Below, one piece after another: positions 9,258 to 24,052 of a stretch of 64,000 bases of DNA (positions are counted from its first letter, which is position 1; each line of letters starts with the position of its first letter). The notes under the pieces were generated by a model. It worked only from the letters and a program-made list of their open reading frames with translations. It was not told the DNA's origin and searched no databases. The translations under genes and the position numbers were made by a program. Location of the stretch: positions 38,138,466 to 38,202,465 of the forward strand of contig CM055816.1 of assembly GCA_029582265.1 (NCBI GenBank), read 5' to 3'. This DNA comes from Zoroaster sp. YZ-2022. Lineage: Eukaryota; Echinodermata; Asteroidea; Forcipulatida; Zoroasteridae.

Positions 9258-12200
9258 TTGTTTTTCATTATGTGTGCCCATAACTCTGCTTTGTTTGCCC
9301 TTATGATGGCGCTGTCACTGCTCACCTTAAACACCGGAGGCTGTTCCGCTCCCACTCTGAACGCCTCCTTTCAAGCTTATGTGGAAACAATTATTTCTAA
9401 CCCAGATATTGTTCTTTTACAAGAAACGTACACGTTAAACGAAAAAAATACTTGCTGGAACTTGTGGTCCCACACCCCTTTTTGCTCCTGGCCCTACTCG
9501 AGGCTCGGAGTCACTACTTTAAACAAAAATAATAATATTAATATTCTTTCTTCTTGTGCCGTTTTTGATGGCTATATTTTGTACTCAAAATTAACTTTGA
9601 AAACATTACTTATCATATTTATAATACTTTAATTCCGCAGAATGACCAAAATGCCATTAATGCTATTATTTCCCTTCGGGACCACTGTTCCAGCTGCGGT
9701 GACGGTGTCATCATAATTGGAGGTGACTTTAATTGTACCGATAACCCGGCCATTGATCGTCTGTGTATGCCCATCGAACGCCGATATAAAGTGTCCATGG
9801 CTCTAAAAGACGCTGTCAATGGATTGTCTCTTTATGATGCCTGGCGCAGACTGAACCCATTAGAAAAAAAAATTCACCTGGCTTAGAAACAATCCCTCCA
9901 GCGTGTGTGGCGTTTCGAAATCCAGGCTGGATCGTTTTTACGTTCATTCTAGTATTATGTCATCCATTCAAACATGTCGTATTGTTCCCTGTTCTTTGTC
10001 CGACCACTCTGCGGTCACCCTTGTTATTAAACTCCCCTCCCAAAATCGGAAGGGCAGCGCCTATTGGCATTTTAATAACTCTCTACTTGATGATAAATAT
10101 TATTGTAATATTATAACGCAATTTTGGACAGATTGGAAAGCGAAAAAGTGCGACTTCCCTAGTCTCGCTTCTTGGTGGGACTTCGGGAAGTCACACATTA
10201 AATCTTTAAGCCAAATGTACGGCTCCAAAATCGCCAACGAAAAACGAATATCTTTTCTAGAATTAAACCAACAAATTGATGAACTTCAGTCTGCGCCAGA
10301 CTTAACGCCTCAAACTAGAGATACTCTTGCCGAACAAAGAAACAATTTAAATTATCTTCTCAAAACTGAAGCACAGGGCGCTCTCGTCAGATCTCGTTTT
10401 AAACATACAAATGAGACTGACTCGTGCTCCACGTATTTCTTCAATCTTGAGAAATCAAATCTCTCTCTAAAATATTTCTCATATCCGTCTCCCTTCTGGT
10501 CTTGTCTCCGAAGACCCAGGTGATATAAAAGCGCATATCCGCGAATTTTATAAAACACTTTATAGCCGAGTTCCAACTGACGAGAGTGCCCTCGATTACT
10601 TATTAACTGATGTAACTAAACTAGACTCCGGTGATGCAGAGGACCTTGATAGTCCTCTGTCTCTCGAAGAACTTAACCTCGCTGTCAAGCAACTTGGCAA
10701 AGACAAAACCCCGGCTTGACGGACTCACATCCGAATTTTTCTCTTTTTTCTGGCCTTTATTAAAAGATGACTTTCTTTCAGTTCTGCAATCTTCTATATG
10801 TTCTGGGTCTTTACCTCATTCTTTTCGTAGAGCTGTCATCACTCTGCTTCCTAAGAAGGGAGACTTGGCCGACATCGCAAATTGGCGCCCTGTCTCCCTT
10901 CTAAACACCGATTATAAAATCTTTGCCAAGTTGCTTGCCAACAGGCTGAAACAATCCATTGGCAGCGTCATCAAAGAAGACCAAAGTTATTGCGTCCCAG
11001 GACGTTCGATTTATGATAACATTAATCTCATTCGAGACATAATTTTCTACTCCAACTCAAATGACGTTCCTCTAGCCGTGATCAACCTTGATCAGAAGAA
11101 AGCCTTCGATAATGTTGATCACGGCTATCTTTTTAATACAATGAGAGCCATGGGCTTCGGTGCTCGTTTTATTTCTTATCTACAAATCTTGTGCAGGGGT
11201 GCCGAGAGCCTTGTAAAGTTTAGCTCCTGACTGTCCCCTTTTCATTTGAAAGGGATACGTCAGGATGCCCACTCAGGCCTACTTTATACAATCGCTATCG
11301 AGCCTTTACTCAACGTCTTAAGAACAAAATTAATTAATGTTAGTTTTCATCTCCCGAGCACTGAATTTTCGTGCGCCGTGTCGGCATACGCAGACGACGT
11401 GTCCATTTTCGTCACCTCCGATTCGGGCTTCAAAGAGGTGGAAGAGGCGTATAGCCTCTTCAGTCGGGCCTCTGCTGCACGTTTAAACACACAAAAGTCC
11501 CAGGGTCTGTGGGCCGGCTCCTGGACCAGACGAAACGACAAACCACTAAATTTCTCCTGGAATAGTGAGGGGCTTCCCTTTCTAGGGGTTCACTTAGGAA
11601 ACACAAACAATTACTTTAAACAAAACTGGGAGAAATGTAAAGACAAATTAAATAAAACTCTCTCTTCTTGGTCTAGACTTTCCGCTTCACTTTCATTCAA
11701 GGGTAAAATTATCATAGCTAATCAGCTCGCCGCTTCTAAAATTTTTCACTGTTTGGCTGTTCTCTCCCCTCCGGAAAATGTCCTAAGTGAACTCCAGAAC
11801 ATTCTTGTCGATTTCGTCTGGTCTAATAAACGACACTACTTAAAAAAACAAGTTCTCTTTCAAAAACCCGACAGGGGAGGGATGGGTCTTGCATGCCTCC
11901 AAGCACGCATTCTCACTTTTAGATTCACCACCATCCAGCGTTTTCTTAACCTATGCTCCCATCCCGCCTTTTTTCTCGTCAGTCATTTTCTCAAACAATA
12001 TAAAAAACTTGGGTTTGATTACCAGCTCTTCCTTTCGAAAACTGATCCTAAATTTTATACCAGTCTCCCCGTTTATTACAGTGAGATTTTGCGTGCTTGG
12101 ACGGCGTCCGGAGCTCGCATCGAAACGCAACCAGTCTCTATCAACCATGTCCTAAATTTACCCTTAAATAGCCAATTTGCTAGTTTTACAGCTGATGGTG

Positions 12201-13105
12201 ATGCGTCTCCTCCGGTGCGGCTTACGGCGTGCGGGATCAAACTCGTTCGTCATCTCCTGGATTTCAACACCGGCCGTTGGATCGACCCCCGAACTTTCCA
12301 CGCTTCTTTTCAAGGACTTCGTCCTCCATCTCTACGTCTTCTACAATCCGACCTTCGGCGTCAACATCTGACATAAATACAAAACATTACTCTGCTTCTC
12401 CACGAAGAGGGATGTCGTCTGCCTTTTTCTCAACTTCAAAACATCTCCTTTCGTCCCGACTCTCCAGTCATCTTCAATTTACCTGTGACTGAAAATGGAC
12501 TCTCCGCACCATCCAAAAATCTCTACGTTATTTTCAACAAAGGAATCAACTCTGAATCTTCTTCTTCGTCTACACACTGGAAAAATATTGGCTTTCTCGA
12601 CTCTTCAACTAAACTTCAATGGGAACAAGTCTATCAACTACCAACTTCTAAAAAGGAGGGTGACGTACAGTTTAAACTGTTTCATAATTTTCTACCCTCC
12701 CTTGCCGTCCTCCATCATCTAAATCCGGACATCTCTTCTTCCTGCGGATGGTGCGGAGAGAAGGGGTCGATCCATCATCTATTTATTTTGTGCCCAGCAA
12801 TACAGCCCGCCCTCAGTCTTCTACATTCACTCCTCAATCGTCTTCTGCCGTCTCTTCAACTCAACTTTGACATCTACTGGGCACTGATTCCGCACGCTAA
12901 AGGTCGCAGCAGGGAGGCAGTTCGCCTTGCCAATTTCCTCATCATCAGTTGTAAAAACATAATTTACTATTTATATAGGACATCCCGTTTTTCGGACCCT
13001 CTTATCATCTGGCAGCATCGGCTGAAAATAAAATCCTCCTTGAATTTACCTATTATAATTTATGCAACGACCTTAATACTTTTCTTAAAAATGGTCCTGC
13101 AATAA
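9258..13105 (+). pseudogene. LINE ORF2 protein (AP endonuclease + reverse transcriptase), frameshifted
   Basis: ORF2 nicks the target and copies the element RNA. The endonuclease spans about 9310-10010, with LLTLNTGG near its start, IIGGDFNCTDNPA near 9715, and SRLDRFYVHSS...CSLSDHSAVTL near 9915-10025. The RT spans about 10700-11700, with LPKKGDLADIANWRPVSLLN, EDQSYCVPGRSIYDNINLI, INLDQKKAF and SAYADDVSIFV. The C-terminal piece (12485-13105) has a Cys/His motif, CGWCGEKGSIHHLFILC, typical of L1/Tx1 ORF2. Breaks lie near 9630, 9885, 10525, 10718, 11228 (in a region that should encode the conserved RQG..S.LLY motif) and 12376. Most look like single-base slips. Confidence 0.88.
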
Positions 13106-13679
13106 TGCCCTTTTACTTTTTGATAATGATATTTTGACATGGTTGATCTAATCTGACCCTCTCGGTCCACCTTTCCTGTTTCGACCCACCTTGTGAACAG
13201 CTACTCCAATCTCTCTCTGATTGGAGGCAAGGTCTCTGCCACTGTTCACGAGTGGGGTCCTCTCTCTTTCCTTTCCTTTTCCTTTCCTTTCTTTCTCTTT
13301 GGGAGCCGCTGGAGTGGGTTCATGACCCACACCAGTAATGCCAGTGGCTCCCAACACCAGGGATCCTCGGGGGAGTCTGCTTGCACCATGGTGTTTGTAG
13401 TCTCCCTTATAGAGGAGCCCTTTCCCTTTCTTCCTTTCTTCCTTTCTTCATCAACCTTTGTTTATTGTCGATGATTTATAAATGTATTTTTGTTTTTGCA
13501 TTTACAAATGTTTTATTGTTATTACTTGTGTTAACAATGTAAACCGAATCTAGTTTTTATTACAGTAATATTGTATACTACTAATTTTGGTTAAACATTG
13601 TTTACTATTCTTTTATTTGTACATTTTGTATTGTTGTCTGTTTTGTAAATAAAGTTTTCTTTTGAAAAGTCAAAAAAAG
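13106..13679 (+). other. LINE 3' untranslated region
   Basis: 574 bp from the ORF2 stop to the TTC array. It contains a TTTCC/TTTCTT-rich stretch (13265-13310 and 13425-13450), a palindromic TGGGTTCATGACCCA near 13316, and an AATAAAG signal near 13646. The last bases are GTCAAAAAAAG, directly joined to TCTTCTTC. There is no long poly(A). Confidence 0.75.
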
Positions 13680-13751
13680 TCTTCTTCTTCTTCTTCTTCT
13701 TCTTCTTCTTCTTCTTCTTCTTCTTCTTCTTCTTCTTCTTCTTCTTCTTTG

Positions 13752-13782
<31 letters not shown>

Positions 13783-13918
13783 CTTCTTCTTCTTCTTCTT
13801 CTTCTTCTTCTTCTTCTTCTTCTTCTTCTTCTTCTTCTTCTTCTTCTTCTTCTTCTTCTTCTTCTTCTTCTTCTTCTTCTTCTTCTTCTTCTTCTTCTTC
13901 TTCTTCTTCTTCTTCTTC
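13680..13918. repeat. (TTC)n microsatellite, 3' side of LINE
   Basis: 239 bp of TTC repeats on +, interrupted once by TTTGAC at about 13748-13753. Same repeat, same strand and similar length as the array at the LINE 5' end, as expected if one array was split by the insertion. Confidence 0.97.
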
Positions 13919-16331
<2,413 letters not shown>

Positions 16332-17024
16332 GTATAGCGCCGGTATCCGCCGTACACAACGGCGTTCATGGCGCTTGCACACAAAACAATATCAACTGTT
16401 AGCAGGAGGAAATTTTTTCACAATAAAACTATCCCAAGCCAATGTTGGCCAATGCTGCGCAGTCGGCTGCACAAACCACTGCAAAAAGAACAATGTTCTA
16501 AGCCTAAACTTTTACAAAATTCCCCTCGCGGGCAGCGGCGTAGCCACGGGTGGGGGCGGCCTGGGGGCACGTGTCTCCCCACCCCCACAAATTTCCAGTG
16601 CCCCCTCACGAAAAATCCCAATAGTGCCCCGCGGGTCGAACTCCACTGAGAAAGGAGAAACACCACCGGTTGTTGTTGGCGATTTGCAAGAAACTATATC
16701 GGGTTTTGGTATCAAATGTATCGCGCAATTGGAGTTATTTTGGAGCATCGGTATGTACAAGTACAACCATACACCGTAACCATGGCTGGGTAGAACTGCC
16801 CGGTCGACTACGACTTAGACTACACTGTAAAAACTGTGCGCACGTCATGCACCTGTATGAAGTACGGTGAAGCACATGATGCGCGTACGGTGGGAAATAT
16901 AAATACGCACACATCAGCTGATGCTCACTGTCATTACATGTACTTGAAGAACAATACATGAGCAGTATTCTGGTACCTGCAGCACTTCATGCACTTGAGT
17001 TTAAAATTTACTTACTTTGAGAAA
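16332..17024. other. Non-coding stretch before the 104-bp repeat
   Basis: No gene recognised. It contains the truncated hAT-like MITE at 16533. Several short ORFs here (up to 134 aa) overlap that repeat and show no domain. Confidence 0.5.
16533..16632. repeat. hAT-like MITE fragment (left end only)
   Basis: It starts CAGCGGCGTAGCCACGG and has the G-rich then C-rich body and CACGAAAAATCCCAATAGTGCC seen in the intact copies at 27292 and 40570. The right terminal repeat is missing. Confidence 0.6.
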
Positions 17025-17500
17025 TACTTCATGTGTCTGAGGTACAGTAAGTGATTGTTAAACATGCACTTGCAGTTATGTAATGCACTTGAGGTGCTAT
17101 TTGTGATTATAATTCTGCGACTCAAAAATACCTCATGTGCATGTACAGTATGTGACAGTTCAAAATGCTCTAGCAGTAACGTGATGCACTTGAGGTGCAA
17201 AATGTAAACGTAATCCTGCAACTTAGAAATATACCTCATGTGTTTGAGGTACAGTCAGTAACAGTTCAAATTGCTCTCGCAGTTACATGATGCACTAAGG
17301 TGCAAAAAGGAAATGTAATCCTGCAACTTAGAAATATACCTCATGTGTTTGAGGTACAGTCAGTAACAGTTCAAATTGCACTCGCAGTTACATGATGCAC
17401 TAAGGTGCAAAAAGGAAATGTAACCCTGCAACTTAGAAATACCTCATGTGTTCAAACTGCTCTCGCAGTAGCGTATATACTTGAGATGGAAAATGTTATA
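17025..17500. repeat. Tandem repeat with 104-bp period, about 4.5 copies
   Basis: TACCTCATGTGTTTGAGGTACAGT-type starts lie at 17025, 17129, 17232, 17337 and 17440. Each unit also has GATGCACT.AGGTGCAAAA and CTGCAACTTAGAAATA. The third and fourth units are almost identical; the outer units are diverged. Confidence 0.9.
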
Positions 17501-18859
17501 ATTAATATATTAAATTTCTGGTAGTGACACCAAGCATTACCTTATGTGTGTGAGAATCTCATTGCTTTGTCACTTGCACTTTTTTGAGGTTTATTGACAT
17601 TCATGCATGTGTGATTGTCATGCATGTGAGACTGGTATATTAACACTGCAAATGTTTTAGGGTTTAATACGCGATCTGTGGTGGAATAGGCCTATGGAAT
17701 GGTTATCTCTTGCAAAAGTTCTAAGTGCGGAGTGATGATTGGTTATTCAATGTGAAGCACTTGCGTCCGGAAACGTTCACTTCATGCACGTGGGGCAAAA
17801 TTTCCCGGGTCTTATGATCACGTGTGATTGCTTTGAGAGGGGATGGATAATATACATGTAATATTGGAAGTTGTCGTTTTCAAGTGAAGTGTTTATCTAA
17901 AACGCATGACAAACAGTTATCTTTCGGTGCTCCCATTGAGGAAGGATATACTGACAGTTGTAATGTAAGGTTACATTTAAAAGATCTTTAACCCTAACCT
18001 TCCCAAATCCTCCAAAATCCTCTTTGCTAAAGTGAAGGTTACATTTAAAAGATCTTTAAACAACATCGACATGTTGGACTATTTCCTTTAGCGCAACTAA
18101 ATGAAAGTTTCAGCGTACGTTGTGCCGTTACCGAAAAAATAATGAAAACGATTCATAATGTTGTTTTGTTCCAATGTGCAATTTAGGAAAAGGTACTCTT
18201 TTACAAGTAGTTTTTTCCACTTTTCTTAAAAATTACAACACCTCGGACAAATTAATGTATCTCTGAGAAAAATTCATACCATTATAATCGTTACCCTATT
18301 TAATTATTTTCAAATTGGCAATAATGTAACTTACCTTTAATGGTCTGGGCCAAATGTCCTGCCTCTGAACAGGGAATTCCAAACTAACAATCATAATTTT
18401 CTGTTTACAGGTTTATTAGCTGAAATTCCTTGCTAACCCTTCAAATAAATACTCTTACGGTATTAAGCAACAAATGTTCTGGGCCATTTTATTTCGTATT
18501 CTGGACACATGCAACAAAATACACAGCGAAATCAAGTTTTTTGTTCAGGGGCGAAATCCCAGAAGGGGGAGGGTGGTCCATAAGATGACCAGAATATTTC
18601 ATGCGGTAAAAAACCTAAATAATAAGCAAATAATTCGTGAAAATTTAGCAAATTCTTGAAACTTTGGTTTGTTTCAAACAATATTGTTTCTTTGTCCGTT
18701 TGGGTGTCGTCTTTGTTACAGCTGTCAGATTCTGATTACTGTACGGTACTCCATTGTACACAAAGGTCAGTTTCCTTCCCCCACACTTTTCGACATGGAT
18801 TTACGCCACTGGTTTCGTTCATTTTGTTTCATTCTTTAATTTGGTTTGCACATTTCCAG
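17501..18859. other. Non-coding stretch upstream of the receptor exons
   Basis: No exon could be identified. TAACCCTAACCTTCCCAAATCCTCC with a following CTCTTTGCTAAAGTGAAGG (17990-18040) matches, inverted, the repeat at 40015-40075. The first exon (signal peptide) of the adhesion GPCR is expected here or further upstream but was not found. Confidence 0.5.
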
Positions 18860-19585
18860 CCAGGATGTATTGGTGGTCCCTTGGTGAAGGCGACACCAGT
18901 GAAAGTGATGAGTTCTGCAGCCTGACTGATTTCACCGATGGAAGGTTGATATCCATTGACTACGGTGAACTACTTAACCATCTACATATGATACCCGCCC
19001 CGGATGTTGTTGAAGAAACCTGTGCAGTTATGACATGCTCAATGTATTTTATCGACCTTGGGAATTACGATGGCACATGTATATCTGACCCGATGTTCTG
19101 CATGTCAGGAGGGTTCACATGGTCAGTCTGGCTCAACATACGTTCTATTTTGACAAATAATATGCTTAACAGTATAATAAACTCTGGCAATTATGGTCAC
19201 TACAAGTCTAATTTCAATCTCTGGATCACAGAGGATATGAATTATCTCTATTGCTCGGCTTATAATAATAACACCATAATTTCAACGGGCATCAACATCA
19301 TCGATAGCCATTTCAAGTGGATACACATTGCATGCGTATTCGACTTTTCTATTGCAGCAGATAACGGTACTGCCAAAGCATACATCAATGGCGCTGGGAT
19401 CGAAGGAAAATACCTTGAACATTTCAATGAAGAATATGCAACTTCTAAAGAACTTTATGTCTACAGTAATATGAGTCTTGGTGATGCAACAGTGTATTTT
19501 TATGTAGGCTTCAGCAACTTAGTGTTGACGGATGGTATCCTAGGTGATGACGAAATTGAGCACGTCTACTCATGTGGATCAATGG
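18860..19585 (+). CDS. Adhesion GPCR exon: LamG/pentraxin-like domain
   Basis: Acceptor TTTCCAG before 18860 and donor ATGG|GTGAGT after 19585; phase 1 to 1, 242 codons. The core contains FIDLGNYDGTC, DPMFCMSGGFTWSVWLN, INSGNY, FKWIHIACVFDF and AKAYINGAGI, the order of a concanavalin-like LamG sandwich as found in adhesion GPCR ectodomains. Paired Cys around GTCISDPMFC are typical. The ATG 18754 that opens the same frame lies upstream of the acceptor and is probably intronic. Confidence 0.85.
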
Positions 19586-22500
19586 GTGAGTGATGATTTT
19601 GTAAGCATGAAGTTCTCAAACAAAATTGTTCGTTGAAAGTTTGAAGAAAGTAGATATTAAGTAGATATATTTTTGTTTGTTTGTTTGTTAGACGTTTGGT
19701 TGGGGAGAAGTTGACAATTTCACTGGTTAGTTTTTAAAAATGGGGTCAACTAAGGCAATATGGTTCATTCAAGAAAATTGGATCCCTCTGGTACGTTGTG
19801 TTGTAATCCGTTATTATTATTTTATGCAAGCGCAATAACGCAATACCGCATCACTACCACGGGATCCATCTTCTCATGATCCGTATTTCATCAGCTTACC
19901 CGTTGTGTGACTTAGATCACCGCTTGAGGGCGCTATAACCAACTTTTATGTGTTTTTTCCAAAATTACGATTTTAAAGATTTTTACCCAAATTTCCGAAT
20001 AACCTTTAACAACTCATGAAAATTATATAAAAAGTTAGATATTGCAATTAAACGTAATGGCGGCCATATTTGATTCCCAGAATGCATTTAATGTTGTCCA
20101 GTTGAGACTGTTTGAAAGTTGAAAGCATACCTAAAAAATAATAATGTCTTACAGTATCAAAAATCAAGTATTTAAAATTGAAATTCAATTGGACCTGTTC
20201 AAAATAAAGAGATGCCATGACAACCATAAACACCTAGTATCGTTGATTTTGGCATGAGTGAGTCCCAAAGAATAGTTCTGATAGGGTTAAAACGATTCCC
20301 CTTTCAAAATGGGTTTCCACTGTCCCAGTGGCTACGTGTAAATGCAAACTAAATCGTTTGCTCAGAGCTGTAAGGACTTATACACACTTGATGACAATTT
20401 TATCTGTTTAATGACAACAGGTCTTATAAGATTAATTAACTGTAATTACCTAATTAAGTACAAGATGATGGGTCTTGAGTGCTGAATATAAATTGTGAGT
20501 ACTCCCATTGTTAAATAACATAAATTCAAATAATTAAGTTTGAATCTTAAATTTTTGGAGAAGTTTAAGCTTTCAAGTTCAGTGTTCTTAACGTAATTTG
20601 ATCATCACCGTTTTCCTCAAGTGACGAATCGGCCCACACAGCTGCAAATCCATGTTTTGAGATAATCGCCTTTGAAGTTGAACTGTTTTTGAAATCGCAA
20701 TTTCAAAGACTTTTCAGAATTAATTATTTTAGATTTTGCATCCTACTAAAGCTAATAACTTTAATTACAAAGAAAATTAATATCGGTATCTTTATAGTCG
20801 AGATTGTAATTGACGGGGAATTACTTTCTAAACATATTCGTCACTTCGTGAAAACGCAAAAACAAGACTGCGCGTGCAGAGCGCTGTATTAAACAACGTA
20901 TTAAGTGATTCGTCACTTCGTGAAAATGCTAAACGTATATTGGTCACACGATTCGTCACTTCGTGAAAACGCAAAATCATCAATACCTGCTTTGGCATTA
21001 TGCCAATTGCTAATGGCGATTCGTTACTTCGTGAAAACGGAAAACAGCTGAGCTAAGTGATTCACCGGGTATATTAATAGCGTAATTCTGAAACTAGAAC
21101 GTTTCAACACTTGAGAAATGTCGGCGACAATGAATTACACCTCAAATGCCTACAAAACTGAATTTGACACTGAATTTTTATGGATTCGTGACGTTATAAG
21201 TCCTTTCTGCTAAACACGACGAATTGCTTAAACTGTTTTCATTCACCATGGCAGATTGGAATCCCAAAGTTCGTCGTCTCAACCACGTATCAGCCGGAGT
21301 CAACCAATCAAATATTCAGTTCCAGTGCACAGCTAGTGACGTCACTGGCCCGACTGTGGTATGGCGCGTCTACCAATCGAAATGCAGCGTTTGGAGGTAT
21401 TTGCGCAATGAAACGGAGAATGGTATACGCATTGAGAAGCGTGCCGTGTCATCATGCGTCGCAACGTCTACCTTGACGATTTTGAATTATCGGGAACGAG
21501 GTTACGAGGGTTCAGTCATCGTGTGTTCAACCTCCAGTCAAGGGAGTCCATCAAATCATTCTGCTAACTTCACTATCCCAGGTAGGTTTGTGTTCGTTTG
21601 TTGCTAATTGTGGACACCGTGACATTATGATGATAACCCCAAAACGGTTGATCATAGCAGATCGTCCAATACCAACGATTAATTACAATTTGACCCAAAC
21701 CTTTCATAAACCGGCCAGTTATCACTTCTTTCAAAAAAGATAATATGTAACACAATACAGTAACAATGCAATTTACAACATATTCAGTATGATTTTTATG
21801 AATATATATTATAATGAGTTTGTTTTAATATATAGGTATAGGATGAATTACCAGGTTAGCAAGGCCTCACCGTTTTCACGAAGTGACGAATCGGCCCACA
21901 CTGCTGCAAATCCATGTTTTGAGATAATCGCCTTTGAAGTTGAACTGTTTCTGAAATCGCAATTTCAAAAAATGTTCAGTTCCTACTAAAAGCCAATAAC
22001 TTTAATTACAAAGAAATGTCAGTATCTTTATCATAGAAATTAATAGGAAATTACTTTCCAAACATATTTGTCACTTCGTGAAAACACGAAAAAGAAGACC
22101 GCGCGTGCAGAGCGCTGTATATTAAACGCTAAACGTATAATAGGTCACACAATTCGTCACTTTGGCATTTCGCCAATCATTCCAACGTATAATGTGGCGA
22201 ATGGCGATTCGTCACTTTGTGAAAACGGAAAAGAGCTGAGCTAAGTGATTCGCCGGGTATATTAATAGTGTAATTACGACTTTTGAACACTTTAGTGAAA
22301 CTTAGCAGAAATGTCGGTGACAATGAATACATCTCAAATATCTACAAAACTGAATTTGACCAAAAATTTGTTGTATTGATTTATATGTTTTACCTTGAAA
22401 TCGTTGACATGCACAGAGGAAATTCCAGTTGAGCATACGACTTCCTTAGCAAGCACCAATCCCCAAGAACCCAATGAGCATGTAGACGGTGACTCCATAC

Positions 22501-24017
22501 GTAGCTTCTTGAACGATGTTAACAGTGTCGATCGTGACAACGATATATGTGGCGGGGAAAGAACCTACGAAGAAGAAGACAAAGGTATATGTTCATGTGA
22601 TATCCCTTTGGTCTGAATTTTAAACGTTAAGGCGCGGAAAATATTATTGATGAGGGGTTTGAAGTCAACGTTCACACCCACCAATACACACCTTCCTCAT
22701 TTATCAAAAAATCGTCGATATAGCAATATCTTATGCTAATGAGTAAATATGCATAGTTCCTAATATGCCTATGCATAGTTCCTCGACTATTTGTAATTGT
22801 GCCATATTGAGGCATGCCAGTACCGTATAAAACATTAAAGACAACAAAAAATGATGTCTGATTGTTTGTATTTGCCTACAGTGACAAAGTTTGCTGTTCT
22901 GACAGCAGAGGAAGGGGAATACAGTGAAGTGGGTAGAGAACTCAACGGTGTTGTGTATTCCGTACAAATCCCTGGTATCGCGTCATCCAATGTATCTGGT
23001 AATATTCTTGTATTATTACATGTTTGTAGGGTGATAAACCAGTTGATATTCAGTGTGGTGGTTGACACCGATTGTCTTTGTATTTCTATTCACTGATAAA
23101 GGGCCTATAAAATGAAATTTTCTAACTAGCAAACATTAAGCACAACTCGGTGTCCATGTTGGTCATCACTTTTCTATCTTTTAAATGCAAACAAATTAAA
23201 TGGTGATTTGGAACAGTTGTGAACACTTCATGCGAGATCAGAATGTAAAACAATGATTGGTTTGGGCATACAAGGTTATAATATTCCTCGTCTTTTCACA
23301 AGAAATGTCTCTTAATGTTGTGTATTGCCATGTTAACTGAGTGTTTGGTTACCAGTCAGTATTTTGTTTGAGATAAACATGGTGTGTTCTTGTGTAAAGT
23401 TTGAGGTTTTGATTTTGTGCACTTGCAGTTCTGACGTGACACTGAGTTATTACAAAATACACCCAATCAACAATCAACTCAATTTATTTCAAAAAAGATA
23501 TCCAATGTTGTTTCCAACTGCCCAGATGCATTGTTATTTTGTGAAATATGCCCTTTTCACAAGGTGATAAACTCGACGTTTCGATCAAAATACTCTGATC
23601 GACTTCACGAGATTCTCCTGAATTCTCGTGTAATACGTGTCCAACCCCATATTTATTTTATCATTATTTCATTTTGTAGTGATTGCCATCATGAGTATTT
23701 ACAAATCACATGGTAATACAACGAGTCCCGATTACAGCGGTGACTTCGATGAACCGGTTCGATTCGGCAGTAAAGTAATCGAGTTGAAAGTGATCACTGA
23801 AACTGGAAGAAAGTTGACCAACTTTAGTTCTGATCCTATTAAATTAACTTTTCCTGTTAAGGAGGTATGTTGCGTACTTGTTCATTCGTCATGTTCACGT
23901 ACAATTGAAAACAACATACACTTGTGATAGATATACAAACTTTACAATAATCAATTATTTACATTTACATACACAAATTTGTGAATTGTTTATCTCCCGA
24001 CGCAAGAATTTCACCAA

Positions 24018-24052
<35 letters not shown>

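Larger units (their letters stand above)
7423..13679 (+). mobile_element. Non-LTR retrotransposon, Tx1/L1-type, TTC-flanked
   Basis: About 6.26 kb containing a 5' leader, ORF1 with a zinc knuckle, ORF2 with endonuclease and reverse transcriptase, and a 3' UTR with an AATAAA-like signal at about 13646. It is nearly full length. Both ends abut (TTC)n: 7249-7422 before and 13680-13918 after. The RT core (EDQSYCVPGRSIYDNINLI, INLDQKKAF, SAYADD) is of L1/Tx1 type. Several frame breaks make this copy inactive unless they are sequence errors. Confidence 0.9.
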
